Shown piece after piece: positions 30,905 through 39,994 of a stretch of DNA of 64,000 nucleotides; positions within the stretch are counted from its first letter, which is position 1; every line of letters begins with the position of its first letter. The notes under the pieces were generated by a model. It was not told the DNA's origin, did not search any database, and was given only the letters and a program-made list of their open reading frames with translations. The stretch lies in contig NZ_CP015594.1 of NCBI RefSeq assembly GCF_001647675.1, positions 744,001 to 808,000 on the forward strand, given 5' to 3'. A program made the translations under genes and the position numbers. The stretch is from Acinetobacter sp. NCu2D-2. Lineage in GTDB: Bacteria; Pseudomonadota; Gammaproteobacteria; Pseudomonadales; Moraxellaceae.

Positions 30905-31177
30905 ATGAAAAAATTATTATTGTTAGTTGGTTTGTGTGTGGCTTTTGGAGCGGAAGCTAAGCAAAGCAGTCAAAGTGTAGATGCGATTAAGCAAAAGATT
31001 ATCAAAGAGTCGATAGAGAGTTATCCAGGTAACTGCCCATGTCCTTATAACACTGTTCGTAATGGTAGCCGCTGTGGTAAACGTAGTGCTTATAATCGAG
31101 CAGGTGGCTATTCGCCAATTGGTTATACAGAAGATGTTAGTGATCGCATGGTTAAAGAATATAAAGGTCAAAGATAG
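30905..31177 (+). CDS. Small secreted Cys-containing protein
   Basis: 90-residue exported protein. A signal peptide (KKLLLLVGLCVAFGAEA) precedes a mature part with SYPGNCPCPYNTVRNGSRCGKRSAY and the end motif SPIGYTEDVSDRMVKEY. The NCPCPYN...CG.RSAY...DVSD.MV pattern is a recurrent small domain in proteobacterial secreted proteins of unknown function. Three cysteines lie in the mature part. ATG 30905 has a G-rich site (GGGGG) five bases upstream; the longer N-terminus starting at 30893 would hide it. Confidence 0.75.
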   Translation: MKKLLLLVGLCVAFGAEAKQSSQSVDAIKQKIIKESIESYPGNCPCPYNTVRNGSRCGKRSAYNRAGGYSPIGYTEDVSDRMVKEYKGQR

Positions 31178-31249
31178 ATATTTCTTGTGATAGATCAAAA
31201 GAATATTGCTGAAAGATATAAGTTTATTTTCACAAATACAGTAGTGATG

Positions 31250-31528
31250 TCAGGGTTTGGATTTCGAGCACCACATCACCAATCTGATAAGCCCAATGCC
31301 TATACCCGCATAAATTTGAAATACTGCAAAGAAAATCATAGTCCATCCACCATTCCCTGCAACATGGCGCGCATCAAATTCAATGAGTAGCACAAGTAGC
31401 ATGACGAGTACTTCTAGAATAACGACAGTTTTTAAAATCCAAGATTGCGGAAAACGTAAAGCCCAAACCCAAAGCATCATAATAAGGGGAGGTAGGACAC
31501 TCCATAAAAGAATCGTACTTAATGACAT
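31250..31528 (-). CDS. Small integral membrane protein
   Basis: 92-residue hydrophobic protein with three predicted helices (about residues 4-24, 32-50 and 60-85) joined by the short hydrophilic segment EFDARHVAGNGGW. I do not recognise a family. It overlaps no other credible gene, and its composition is that of a real inner-membrane protein rather than a chance ORF. It diverges from the quinone oxidoreductase gene across about 200 bases. Confidence 0.6.
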   Translation of the reverse strand: MSLSTILLWSVLPPLIMMLWVWALRFPQSWILKTVVILEVLVMLLVLLIEFDARHVAGNGGWTMIFFAVFQIYAGIGIGLIRLVMWCSKSKP

Positions 31529-31729
31529 ATTGTTATTTTAATAAAAACATTGGAAACAATTTAGAAAGAATAACTTGTAAATACAAGTCCAGAGCGATTA
31601 AGGGTAAAAGAAGAAAGTGATTATTTCGTAGAGGTGCTAAGACAAAAGTCATAAGTCGCTTCAAAGCCTATAGGAACTATGTTCAAATAACGCTAGATAC
31701 ATGAAAAGTGAAAGATAGGGAAAGCGCAT

Positions 31730-32725
31730 ATGTCTCAAGCAACAATGCAACAAGTAATTATTACCGAACCAGGTGGTATTGAAAAATTAGCCTATGAAAC
31801 GGTTGCACTACCTGAAGCGAAAGCGGATGAAGTGTTAGTCAAAGTCCATGCATTTGGTATTAATCGTCCTGACATCTTACAACGTCAAGGTTTATATCCA
31901 ATGCCTAAAGGTGTAACACCAGTACCAGGTTTAGAAGTTGCGGGTGAAGTTGTTGCTGTGGGGGCAGACGTTACTCAATTTAAAGTAGGCGATAAAGTCT
32001 GTGGTTTAACCAATGGTGGTGGCTACGCAGAATATTGCGTGGTTCCACAAACACAAACTTTAAAAATTCCCGAAGGTGTAAGCTTCGTACAAGCGGCCGC
32101 AATTCCTGAAACATTCTTTACCGTTTGGGCGAATGTATTCCAAATGGGTAAAGCCAAAGCAGGCGAAACTGTACTGATTCATGGCGGTACAAGTGGTATT
32201 GGGACCACGGCATTGATGTTATGCAAATCACTTGGCATTAAAACCTTTGCGACGGTAGGCTCTGACGAAAAAATCCAAGCGATTTCACATTTAACGACTG
32301 GCATTAACTACAAAACTCAAGATTTTGAGCAAGTGATTAATGAAGCAACTGACAACGCAGGTGTCGATGTTGTACTTGATATGGTCGGCGCGCCGTATTT
32401 AGAGAAAAACTTAAATCTTCTGCGTCGTGATGGTCGTTTGGTTTATATTGCTTTCTTAGGTGGACGTAAGGCAAAAGAAGTGAGCCTTGGCCATATTATG
32501 ATGAAACGTCTGACCATTACAGGCTCAACCATGCGCGCGCGCAGCACAGCTGAAAAGGCGGAGATTGCACAAGGTCTCCAAACTCATGTTGCTCCACTAT
32601 GGGCAAAAGGCGAATGTCTACCGATGATCTATAAAACTTTTGCCTTTGATCAGATTCAAGATGCTCACGCATGTATGGATACAGGTGAACATATTGGTAA
32701 AGTGGTCGTAGAAGTCATTTCTTAA
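31730..32725 (+). CDS. NAD(P)H quinone oxidoreductase, PIG3/QOR family
   Basis: 331-residue zinc-independent medium-chain dehydrogenase of the PIG3-type quinone oxidoreductases, which reduce quinones using NADPH in the cytoplasm. Family signatures are ITEPGGIEKL at the N-terminus, GINRPDILQRQGLYPMP, PGLEVAGEVVAVG and the cofactor motif GGTSGIGTTAL. It ends with GEHIGKVVVEV, as usual. It is a single gene with its own terminator. The physiological substrate is unknown. Confidence 0.9.
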   Translation: MSQATMQQVIITEPGGIEKLAYETVALPEAKADEVLVKVHAFGINRPDILQRQGLYPMPKGVTPVPGLEVAGEVVAVGADVTQFKVGDKVCGLTNGGGYAEYCVVPQTQTLKIPEGVSFVQAAAIPETFFTVWANVFQMGKAKAGETVLIHGGTSGIGTTALMLCKSLGIKTFATVGSDEKIQAISHLTTGINYKTQDFEQVINEATDNAGVDVVLDMVGAPYLEKNLNLLRRDGRLVYIAFLGGRKAKEVSLGHIMMKRLTITGSTMRARSTAEKAEIAQGLQTHVAPLWAKGECLPMIYKTFAFDQIQDAHACMDTGEHIGKVVVEVIS

Positions 32726-32733
32726 GTCTTATG

Positions 32734-32766
32734 AGTCAAGAAGCCCCATTTATTGGGGCTTTTTTA
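32734..32766 (+). terminator. Terminator of the quinone oxidoreductase gene
   Basis: AGCCCCA (32742-32748)/TGGGGCT (32754-32760) stem, followed by TTTTTT. Confidence 0.92.
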
Positions 32767-33084
32767 ATGGCTCAAGCGAGCGCTATGTTGGAAATGATTT
32801 AGATATTACGACATGGTTTATATTTTTAATAATGTGACAAGATCTGTCGCTAATAGACATTTTAAAAATTTAAAGTAATAAGTGTGCGATAGATTGTTAG
32901 AAGAAGTAGAGCAGATTTGGTTTTATTTATGATAATAAAAATTATTAATTTCAAACATTTATGGGTGAGTTGGTTTTGTTGAAATAAAAACCTGAAAAAA
33001 GTAGGGGATTTGGTCAGTATTTTGCAATGCATCTGATGAGCACATTTAAATTTGTCTCTTTTTTCATATTTGGAGGTTGAGACG
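32767..33084. other. 318 bp gene-free stretch before the small basic-protein gene
   Basis: AT-rich spacer between a terminator and a 71-residue gene. I see a good ribosome site at the right end but no convincing promoter, RNA or repeat. Confidence 0.4.
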
Positions 33085-33300
33085 ATGCGTATTTCAAAAG
33101 GTCCTTATCATCATTTATATCAACAACATGCTCTAGTGTCAGTAATTCATGCACGTTTGATGAATCAAATTACGCCTGATCAAGTTGCATTGTTTTATTT
33201 GGCTGCATTGAATATGGAAACGTATATCCGAAAACTAACTAAGCCTAAACGTAGACGCATAAGAGGAATGAAGAAATTTTTAAAATTATTAGCCGTATAG
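33085..33300 (+). CDS. Small basic hypothetical protein
   Basis: 71-residue protein with no recognised family. GGAGG at 33072-33076 sits eight bases before ATG 33085, a near-perfect ribosome site that supports real translation and rejects the longer frame from 33052. The protein is strongly basic at the C-terminus (KLTKPKRRRIRGMKKFLKLL), with a central helix NQITPDQVALFYLAALNMETY. The basic tail could bind nucleic acid or membrane, but this is speculation. Confidence 0.6.
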   Translation: MRISKGPYHHLYQQHALVSVIHARLMNQITPDQVALFYLAALNMETYIRKLTKPKRRRIRGMKKFLKLLAV

Positions 33301-33335
33301 ATGACTTTAAAATAAGACAACTCAAATTACAGGCA

Positions 33336-33360
33336 TAAAAAAACCAGCTTTCGCTGGGTT
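33336..33360 (-). terminator. Terminator of the tRNA-Cys/tRNA-Leu unit
   Basis: CCAGC (33344-33348)/GCTGG (33353-33357) stem with a GAAA loop on the minus strand, followed on that strand by a seven-T run. Confidence 0.8.
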
Positions 33361-33393
33361 CTTTATATACACCATTATTCTGTAGTAGAAGAA

Positions 33394-33479
33394 TGGTGCC
33401 CGAGGCCAGACTCGAACTGGCACGCTTTGTGGGCGGGGGATTTTAAATCCCCTGTGTCTACCGATTTCACCACTCGGGC
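33394..33479 (-). tRNA. tRNA-Leu (TAA)
   Basis: 86-nt class II tRNA with encoded CCA (33394-33396). Acceptor GCCCGAG/CTCGGGC, anticodon stem GGGGA/TCCCC around TTTAAAA, anticodon TAA, and the long variable arm expected of leucine tRNAs. It is closely similar to E. coli tRNA-Leu(UAA). Confidence 0.94.
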
Positions 33480-33489
33480 TTAACAAGAT

Positions 33490-33563
33490 TGGAGGCGGAG
33501 GTCGGAATCGAACCGGCGTACACGGAGTTGCAGTCCGCTGCATGACCACTCTGCCACCCCGCC
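33490..33563 (-). tRNA. tRNA-Cys (GCA)
   Basis: 74-nt tRNA with encoded CCA. Acceptor GGCGGGG/CTCCGCC with one G-U pair, discriminator T as typical for tRNA-Cys, anticodon stem GGA/TCC around CTGCAAC, anticodon GCA at 33529-33531 on the complement. It precedes tRNA-Leu by ten bases, probably in one transcript. Confidence 0.94.
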
Positions 33564-33580
33564 ATGTCTTGTTGATGCGT

Positions 33581-33608
33581 ATATTAGCAAGCTCTCAAAA
33601 AAAAACAA
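33581..33608 (-). promoter_or_regulatory. Promoter of the tRNA-Cys/tRNA-Leu unit
   Basis: Minus-strand TTGTTT (33608-33603), 16-base spacer, TAATAT (33586-33581), 17 bases before the tRNA-Cys 5' end. Confidence 0.65.
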
Positions 33609-33717
33609 TAGCAGTTTGAATCGTATGCGCAGAAAAGCAGCATATAACGGAAAATATTCAAAATATTCATGTAGAATGTGCAAAAATTGATTCATATCAA
33701 CACGAGGGAGAAGTGCC

Positions 33718-34566
33718 GTGGCATTAGTTTTAGATGGTCGTGCATTGGCGAAGAAAATTGAAGCTGACTTGTTAACACGCGTAGAAGCGTTAAAAGCAAA
33801 GTCTGGTCGTACTCCAATTCTTGCGACTATTTTAGTAGGTGACGACGGTGCATCTGCAACTTATGTTCGTATGAAAGGAAACGCTTGCCGTCGTGTCGGT
33901 ATGGACTCGCTCAAAGTTGAGCTTCCGAAAGAAACCACAACAGAACAATTGCTTGCTGAAATTGAAAAATTAAATGCAAATCCTGATGTTCACGGTATTT
34001 TGTTACAACATCCAGTACCTGCTCAAATTGATGAGCGTGCATGTTTCGATGCAATCTCACTTGAAAAAGACGTGGATGGTGTAACTTGCCTTGGCTATGG
34101 TCGTATGGCAATGGGTGAAGCTGCATATGGTTCTGCAACACCTGCGGGCATCATGACGATTCTGAAAGAAAACAACATTGAAATTGCGGGTAAACATGCG
34201 GTGGTTGTCGGTCGTTCTGCAATTTTGGGTAAACCGATGGCGGCGATGTTGCTTGAAGCCAATGCAACCGTGACCATTTGCCATTCACGTACACAAAATC
34301 TTCCTGAATTTGTAAAACAAGCGGACATTATTGTTGGTGCAGTGGGTAAAGCGGAATTAATCCAAAAAGATTGGATTAAACCGGGCGCAGTGGTTGTTGA
34401 TGCGGGCTTCCATCCACGTGATGGCGGCGGTGTAGGTGACATTCAATTGGTCGGTATTGAAGATATCGCATCTGCGTATACACCAGTACCAGGTGGTGTA
34501 GGTCCAATGACGATTACAACTTTAATTCGTCAAACTGTAGAAGCTGCTGAGAAAGCGCTCGGTTAA
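33718..34566 (+). CDS. folD: Methylenetetrahydrofolate dehydrogenase / cyclohydrolase
   Basis: 282-residue bifunctional enzyme of one-carbon metabolism, interconverting 5,10-methylene- and 10-formyl-tetrahydrofolate. It contains [19 protein letters not shown] with the YxxxK catalytic pair, [16 protein letters not shown]-like EKDVDGVT, and the NADP-site [14 protein letters not shown]. The C-terminal [13 protein letters not shown] is the family signature. The start is GTG 33718 with GAGGGAG seven bases upstream. It diverges from the tRNA unit. Confidence 0.97.
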   Translation: MALVLDGRALAKKIEADLLTRVEALKAKSGRTPILATILVGDDGASATYVRMKGNACRRVGMDSLKVELPKETTTEQLLAEIEKLNANPDVHGILLQHPVPAQIDERACFDAISLEKDVDGVTCLGYGRMAMGEAAYGSATPAGIMTILKENNIEIAGKHAVVVGRSAILGKPMAAMLLEANATVTICHSRTQNLPEFVKQADIIVGAVGKAELIQKDWIKPGAVVVDAGFHPRDGGGVGDIQLVGIEDIASAYTPVPGGVGPMTITTLIRQTVEAAEKALG

Positions 34567-34569
34567 TTT

Positions 34570-34663
34570 AATCCTCCCTAACCCTCCTTTTTCAAAGGAG
34601 GGAACAAACTTCTAATTTTAAATTGAAGTTCCCCTCTTTTTTAAAGAGGGGTTAGGGGAGATT
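34570..34663 (+). repeat. REP-like inverted repeat downstream of folD, unit 1
   Basis: AATCCTCCCTAACCCTCC...CAAAGGAGGG and then CCCCTCTTTTTTAAAGAGGGGTTAGGGGAGATT form mirrored halves of about 40 bases. Each half is itself a hairpin. It belongs to the same family as 29008-29101. Confidence 0.8.
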
Positions 34664-34668
34664 ATAAG

Positions 34669-34775
34669 ACCTCTCCCTGACCCTCTCCTAAAAGGAGAGG
34701 GAAAATCCATTTGAAAATTGTGGATGTTCCTTCTCTTGCTCCGTATACGGCTCAGGGAGAAGGTTGGGATGAGGG
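34669..34775 (+). repeat. REP-like inverted repeat downstream of folD, unit 2
   Basis: CCTCTCCCTGACCCTCTCC...GGAGAGGG followed by a mirrored, more diverged half ending GGGAGAAGGTTGGGATGAGGG. It is of the type of dispersed CTCTCCC/GGGAGAG hairpins found in many gammaproteobacterial genomes, and it sits tail-to-head with unit 1. Confidence 0.75.
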
Positions 34776-34821
34776 TAGTTATTCAAGTATTCCTTCAAAA
34801 TATATTAATAAAAGAAATTAA

Positions 34822-35490
34822 ATGAGCTGTACCTTCCAATTCCCTAAAGCACCTGAACATCTTCTACAAGCCTTGCATGATGTGATTCCAAACTGTGAAT
34901 TACATGCACAGCAACTTCCTGAAACGCCAATTTCACTTTGGCTGATTCCGCCTGTCTTTCCGACCGATAAGCTCGATGATGAGGTGATTCGCCGCATTTG
35001 GAATGATACGCCGTATTGGATCTTTTGTTGGGCGTCAGGACTTGCGATGGCGCAGTGGTTACTTGCAGAGCCTCATCATGTGAAAGACAAAGTTGTGTTG
35101 GATTTTGGCGCGGGTTCAGGAGTAGTGGCGATTGCTGCAAAAATGGCAGGTGCAAAGCGTGTGATTTGCTGTGATATTGATCAGTTGAGTCTAGATGCCT
35201 GCCGTGCCAATGCAGAATTAAATGATGTTGAGCTTGAATATCTCGATGACTTATACAAGGCCGAACAAGTTGATATTCTGCTTGCTGCAGATGTGCTGTA
35301 TGACCAATGTAATCGTTTTTTCTTGGATGAGTTTTTGAAGTTTGCCTCTGAAGTGTGGGTCGCAGACAGTCGCGTAAAAAACTTTAGTCATCCGAAATAT
35401 ATTAAGCTAGATGAACGCAGTGCGACAACCTGGCCAGATCTAGATGAATCACCTGAGTTTCGTAATGTAAGTTTCTATAAAACTAAATGA
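34822..35490 (+). CDS. SAM-dependent methyltransferase (ETF-beta lysine MTase-like)
   Basis: 222-residue class I methyltransferase. SAM motif I is VVLDFGAGSGVVAIAAK (about residues 92-108), followed by CCDIDQLSLDACRAN and the post-motif LLAADVLYDQ. The DVLYD motif and overall layout resemble the lysine methyltransferase group containing ETF-beta and nicotinamide N-methyltransferase-like proteins; the substrate here is unproven. It lies between REP-like repeats and its own terminator. Confidence 0.8.
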   Translation: MSCTFQFPKAPEHLLQALHDVIPNCELHAQQLPETPISLWLIPPVFPTDKLDDEVIRRIWNDTPYWIFCWASGLAMAQWLLAEPHHVKDKVVLDFGAGSGVVAIAAKMAGAKRVICCDIDQLSLDACRANAELNDVELEYLDDLYKAEQVDILLAADVLYDQCNRFFLDEFLKFASEVWVADSRVKNFSHPKYIKLDERSATTWPDLDESPEFRNVSFYKTK

Positions 35491-35518
35491 TAAAAAGGCA
35501 GATCTTCTGCCTTTTTTT
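35491..35518 (+). terminator. Terminator of the methyltransferase gene
   Basis: AAAAAGGCAGA/TCTGCC stem (GGCAGA 35497-35502, TCTGCC 35506-35511), loop TCT, followed by a T-run. Confidence 0.9.
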
Positions 35519-35535
35519 ACGGTTTTAACCTTATT

Positions 35536-35970
35536 TTATGAGCAGATATAGCGCACGACGCGTAAAGTACTTGGGCTAACATTTAAGGCATCACGCGCAC
35601 CTAAATTGTCGCTATTATATAAATCAGGCGTATTACTTAAACCAAATTTGGTATTGGTGTTACCAATCTGACGACCATATTGATCAGATGAAATGGTGTT
35701 GGGATGTGCAATTTCCTGACTGCTTAGAATCTGAATAGAATATTTTTTATTGTGTCCTAAAGTCTGCTGACAAGCAGCTTGAAACTTGTGCTCATCTTTG
35801 ACTGAATTTTGTTTGCCTGCAGTTGTATAGCGAATTGTAGCTGTATTTTCAGTTTGGCTTTCGACTTGGAAACCCGTCGTTCCATTAAATGGTTTAGAAG
35901 TGCTTTGGCAAGCTGCCAATACAAAAGCAGTGACGCCCATTCCTATTATCTGTAATGATTTTTTCATCAT
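35536..35970 (-). CDS. Hypothetical lipoprotein
   Basis: 144-residue predicted lipoprotein. The signal sequence KKSLQIIGMGVTAFVLAAC ends in a lipobox LAAC, giving a lipidated Cys at about residue 20. The mature part is polar, with one more Cys pair (FQAACQQTLG and the final YICS). No known domain is recognised. Two adjacent ATG codons (35970 and 35967) are equally possible starts. It stands alone. Confidence 0.7.
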   Translation of the reverse strand: MMKKSLQIIGMGVTAFVLAACQSTSKPFNGTTGFQVESQTENTATIRYTTAGKQNSVKDEHKFQAACQQTLGHNKKYSIQILSSQEIAHPNTISSDQYGRQIGNTNTKFGLSNTPDLYNSDNLGARDALNVSPSTLRVVRYICS

Positions 35971-36044
35971 TGAATCCCTTAAATCTCAATTAAATTATGC
36001 TATATCTCAGTCACAGATCATACTCATTTCAACAAAAGCACAAT

Positions 36045-36077
36045 AAAAAAGCCTCTCATATTGGAGAGGCTTTTTTT
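36045..36077 (-). terminator. Terminator of the KgtP-like gene
   Basis: GCCTCTC (36051-36057)/GAGAGGC (36064-36070) with A-run on the left, read as T-run on the minus strand, and a T-run on the right. Confidence 0.9.
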
Positions 36078-36090
36078 GTATAGATGAGGA

Positions 36091-37410
36091 TTAATCGTCC
36101 TGAATCATACTGTGTTTCTTGGTATCTTTCATGAAGATGTATGTAACGAGTGAAATACCAATCATGAATGTAATGTAGTAGAAGAAGTAGTTTTCATGTC
36201 CAGCATTTTTAAAGCTTAGAGCCACAAGTTCTGCTGTACCACCAAAGAGTGTATTGGCAATTGCATAAGGAAGGGCAACACCAAGTGCACGGATATGTGC
36301 AGGGAACAATTCAGCTTTTACGACAGCGTTAATTGCAGTATAACCAGTCACAATTACCATACCACTCATACAAAGCATGAACGCAGTTGTTGGGTTTGAA
36401 GTAGAACCTAAACCATTGAAGATTGGAATAGTAAAGAGAACACCTAATACACCAAAGGCAATCATAATTGGTTTACGACCGATCTTATCTGAAAGCGCAC
36501 CAATTAATGGTTGTAACAACATGAAGATGAAAATCGCTAAAGTTGTGATTTCAGTTGCTGTTGTTTTTTCAAAGCCTGAAGTATTTACAAGGTACTTTTG
36601 AAGGTAAGTTGTAAATGTGTTGAACGCCAATGTACCACCAGCAGTCAACATGATTACAGTGAATGCTTGTTTAGGGTACTTAGTGAATAATGCAAGCGCA
36701 CTTGATTTTGGACCACCAGACTTTGCTTGTTCTTGTGCTTGTTTAGATGATTGAGTTTCAATCAGGCCACGACGAATCCAGAACACCACAATGGCAAGTA
36801 ATGCACCGATGAAGAACGGAATACGCCAGCCCCATTCGGTAAGTTGTGTATCGGTTAAAGTGCGTTGTAAAACGATCAATACACAAAGTGCCAGTAACTG
36901 ACCTGAAATCAGGGTTACATATTGGAAACTCGAGAAGAAACCACGATGGTTTTTACCTGCCATTTCAGTCAAGTAGGTAGCACTTGAACCGTATTCACCA
37001 CCTACACTAAGACCTTGAAGTAAACGTGCAAATAAAAGCAGTGCAGGAGCAAGCATGCCGACAGAATCATACGTTGGTGCACACGCAATAATGAGTGAAC
37101 CAATACACATTAATGAGACTGATACAGTCAGACCCGCCTTACGACCTTTACGGTCAGCATAAATCCCCATAATCCATGCGCCAATCGGACGCATTAAGAA
37201 ACCAAGTGCAAATACGGCAGCTGCCTGAAGTAGCTTAACGGTATCATCACCCTCAGGGAAGAATTGAGAAGCAAAGTACAGCGTAAAGGCAGCGTAGACA
37301 TACCAATCGTACCATTCAACGAGGTTACCTGCTGAACCGCCTAAAATCGATTTAACACGTGTTTTTCGATCAAGTTGCGGCTGTGCAACTTGTGGAGAAG
37401 GCTGAGTCAC
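36091..37410 (-). CDS. kgtP: Alpha-ketoglutarate permease-like MFS transporter
   Basis: 439-residue major facilitator of the metabolite:H+ symporter group, closely following E. coli KgtP. Shared stretches include GNLVEWYDWYVYAAFTLYF, FALGFLMRPIGAW, ADRKGRK, ARLLQGLSVGGEYGSSATY and EWGWRIPFF. Twelve hydrophobic segments are expected. It probably imports 2-oxoglutarate or a similar dicarboxylate with H+, feeding the TCA cycle. The start is GTG 37410 with GGAG eight bases upstream. The substrate is inferred from similarity. Confidence 0.85.
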   Translation of the reverse strand: MTQPSPQVAQPQLDRKTRVKSILGGSAGNLVEWYDWYVYAAFTLYFASQFFPEGDDTVKLLQAAAVFALGFLMRPIGAWIMGIYADRKGRKAGLTVSVSLMCIGSLIIACAPTYDSVGMLAPALLLFARLLQGLSVGGEYGSSATYLTEMAGKNHRGFFSSFQYVTLISGQLLALCVLIVLQRTLTDTQLTEWGWRIPFFIGALLAIVVFWIRRGLIETQSSKQAQEQAKSGGPKSSALALFTKYPKQAFTVIMLTAGGTLAFNTFTTYLQKYLVNTSGFEKTTATEITTLAIFIFMLLQPLIGALSDKIGRKPIMIAFGVLGVLFTIPIFNGLGSTSNPTTAFMLCMSGMVIVTGYTAINAVVKAELFPAHIRALGVALPYAIANTLFGGTAELVALSFKNAGHENYFFYYITFMIGISLVTYIFMKDTKKHSMIQDD

Positions 37411-37710
37411 GAGTGTGCTCCATACAAAGAGTCATGAAACGGCTTTTGAATCGCAAACGCTATTTAAAAAACGTCTCTCGAGGAAAGAGGAGAAAAGAAT
37501 ATAGCTTTTATACACCTATGCTTTTATAGCGTTTATAGGACTTTAGTAGTAGGAAAAATGTATTAATGTTTTTATGTTTTAAAAACAATTATTTGTGGTT
37601 ATTTTAGAGTATATACTTGATTTTTATGGAAGTTTGTTTGTTTGTAAAATGATCTATATATTTTAATAGAAGATAAAAAAAATCTAAGTGAAAATGTAAA
37701 CAATATGCAT
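37411..37710. other. 300 bp gene-free region between kgtP and the pckG terminator
   Basis: AT-rich; it holds the kgtP promoter (minus strand). No convincing hairpin, palindrome or RNA was seen. Confidence 0.4.
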
Positions 37711-37740
37711 AAAAAAAGACCGCATTTGCGGTCTTTTTTT
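37711..37740 (-). terminator. Terminator of pckG
   Basis: GACCGC (37718-37723)/GCGGTC (37728-37733), loop ATTT, A-run left (T-run on minus strand) and T-run right. Confidence 0.92.
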
Positions 37741-37750
37741 AAATCAGCAA

Positions 37751-39580
37751 TTAAGCAGATTTAACAGCTTCTAAAAGCTCAGCTTGACGTTTTTTCAACG
37801 CTTCTGGTAAACGATCACCAAGTTTGTTGAATAATTCAGTATGGCTTTCAAGTTCTTTGATCCATTGATCTTTATCTTGAGAAGTCACAAGGTCAAATTG
37901 TTCTTTAGTAAAGTCAGAACCAGTCCAGTTCAATTGTTCGTAAGTTGGAACGCGACCAATTGGAGTGTCAATAGCAGTTGCACGACCTTCACAACGGTCA
38001 ATGATCCACTCAAGAACACGCATGTTTTGACCGAAACCAGGCCATACGAAGTTGCCTTCAGCATCACGACGGAACCAGTTCACGTTGTAGATACCAGGAA
38101 GTTTGTTGCCTGCAGCTTCAGCTTTAGCACCAACTTTTTCGCCCATTTCTAACCAATGAGTGAAGTAGTCAGCCATGTTGTAGCCAGCGAAAGGAAGCAT
38201 TGCAAATGGGTCGCGACGAACGATACCTTGTTGACCAACAGCAGCAGCAGTTGTTTCAGAACCCATAGTTGCAGCTTTATAAACGCCATCAACCCAGTCA
38301 AATGCTTCTGAAATTAAAGGCACTGTGTCTGCACGGCGACCACCGAAGATGAACGCAGAGATTGGAACACCTGCTGGATTTTCCCAGTCAGCATCGATGG
38401 AAGGGCATTGACCAGCAGATACTGTGAAGCGAGCGTTTGGATGCGCTGCTTTTTCTTCACCAGTGTGTGGTTGACCTTTCCAGTTTGTAAGGTTTGCAGG
38501 CGCTTCTTTAGTCAGACCTTCCCACCAAACTTCGCCATTGTCAGTCACAGCAACGTTTGTATAGATCACGTCTTTGTGAAGAGTTGCCATACAGTTCGGG
38601 TTAGTTTTGGTGTTTGTACCAGGAGCTACACCGAAGAAACCAGCTTCAGGGTTGATTGCATATAGACGACCATCTTCACCTGGTTTAATCCAAGCAATAT
38701 CGTCACCTACAGTTTCAATTTTCCAACCTTCGTAGCCTGCTGGTGGAATCAACATGGCAAAGTTAGTTTTACCACAAGCTGAAGGGAATGCAGCAGCGAT
38801 GTAGTGTTTTTCGCCTTTTGGATTAGTCACACCAAGGATTAGCATGTGTTCAGCTAACCAACCTTGTTGACGACCCATGTAAGATGCAATACGTAACGCT
38901 AGGCATTTTTTACCTAACAATGCGTTACCGCCGTAACCAGAACCGAATGACCAGATTTCGCGAGTTTCTGGGTAATGAACGATATATTTTTCAGGGTTGC
39001 AAGGCCAAGCAACGTCTTTTTGACCTTCTTCCAAAGGTGCACCAACAGTGTGTACACATGGAATGAATTCGCCATCAGTACCTAGAACGTCATAAACGGC
39101 TTTACCCATGCGAGCCATTTTAGACATGCTTACTGCAACATATGGAGAGTCAGTAAGTTCGATACCAATGTGAGCAATATGAGAACCTAAAGGACCCATA
39201 GAGAAAGGAACTACATATAAAGTACGACCTTTCATTGAACCGTCAAACAAACCGTTTAGGCGAGCGCGCATTTCAGCAGGCGCTTCCCAGTTGTTTGTAG
39301 CACCAGCATCTTCTTTGTTTTCAGAACAAATAAAAGTACGACCTTCAACACGAGCAACGTCAGAAGGATCAGAATTTGCAAGATATGAACCAGGATGTTT
39401 TTCTTGGTTAAGTTCTTGCATTGTGCCGTTAGCGATCATCAAGTCGATATAACGTTGATACTCTTCTGCGCTACCGTCACACCATTCAATTTTTGCTGGT
39501 TTTGTTAATTTAGCAATCTCTTCCACCCAAGCAATAAGCTTAGGGTGACGAACGAATTCTGGTGCGTTCACTTGGGTCAT
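37751..39580 (-). CDS. pckG: Phosphoenolpyruvate carboxykinase (GTP)
   Basis: 609-residue GTP-dependent PEPCK converting oxaloacetate to PEP for gluconeogenesis from TCA intermediates. The kinase loop is [14 protein letters not shown], and the family motifs [23 protein letters not shown] and [13 protein letters not shown] are present. It differs from the ATP-type PckA of E. coli. The start is the ATG at 39580 (MTQVNAPEF), with AGG upstream; a TTG farther out is unlikely. The 414-base upstream region probably carries its control. Confidence 0.96.
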   Translation of the reverse strand: MTQVNAPEFVRHPKLIAWVEEIAKLTKPAKIEWCDGSAEEYQRYIDLMIANGTMQELNQEKHPGSYLANSDPSDVARVEGRTFICSENKEDAGATNNWEAPAEMRARLNGLFDGSMKGRTLYVVPFSMGPLGSHIAHIGIELTDSPYVAVSMSKMARMGKAVYDVLGTDGEFIPCVHTVGAPLEEGQKDVAWPCNPEKYIVHYPETREIWSFGSGYGGNALLGKKCLALRIASYMGRQQGWLAEHMLILGVTNPKGEKHYIAAAFPSACGKTNFAMLIPPAGYEGWKIETVGDDIAWIKPGEDGRLYAINPEAGFFGVAPGTNTKTNPNCMATLHKDVIYTNVAVTDNGEVWWEGLTKEAPANLTNWKGQPHTGEEKAAHPNARFTVSAGQCPSIDADWENPAGVPISAFIFGGRRADTVPLISEAFDWVDGVYKAATMGSETTAAAVGQQGIVRRDPFAMLPFAGYNMADYFTHWLEMGEKVGAKAEAAGNKLPGIYNVNWFRRDAEGNFVWPGFGQNMRVLEWIIDRCEGRATAIDTPIGRVPTYEQLNWTGSDFTKEQFDLVTSQDKDQWIKELESHTELFNKLGDRLPEALKKRQAELLEAVKSA

Positions 39581-39994
39581 GGTGAGGCCTATCTCAAATG
39601 TGTACAAATTGAATGTACAAAGTACAATCCGAACAATAAAAATACTGCTCAGATGAAATATGAAAAAAAGTGGCTGTATTAAAGCATAAAATCGTAAAAA
39701 AAATAAGACTAAAGCACTATGAGCTTATCATTGGTATTTTATGCAAATTAGGCCAAAAAGCCCTGTTTTACATAGTGTTACATGTCAAAATGTGCATTTT
39801 TTAATACATTTATAATATTTATGAAAATTATTTTATTTAAAAATATTTTTATAAAATAATAATTTAAGTTGATTGTAATATAAAAATTTTTGATTGATTA
39901 AACAAATGATCTTGATTTGATTTTTACATAATCACCCTGTTATTTGTCCATATATTGGACAAAATGCAAATATTAAGCAGAAATTGTTCAAAAA
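39581..39994. other. 414 bp divergent spacer pckG / lipid-kinase gene
   Basis: Very AT-rich. It holds promoters for both genes and an operator-like inverted repeat at 39943-39963. No gene or RNA recognised. Confidence 0.5.
39943..39963. promoter_or_regulatory. Operator-like palindrome upstream of the lipid-kinase gene
   Basis: TTTGTCCA (39943-39950), five bases, TGGACAAA (39956-39963), perfect arms, 31 bases before the ATG. The centre TATATT could be a -10, so a bound protein would block transcription. The regulator is unknown. Confidence 0.55.

Noticed and set aside
29008..34775. The two REP-bearing gaps as ends of a composite transposon
   Set aside because: The genes between (cysN, quinone oxidoreductase, tRNAs, folD) are ordinary core genes and no target duplication was seen.
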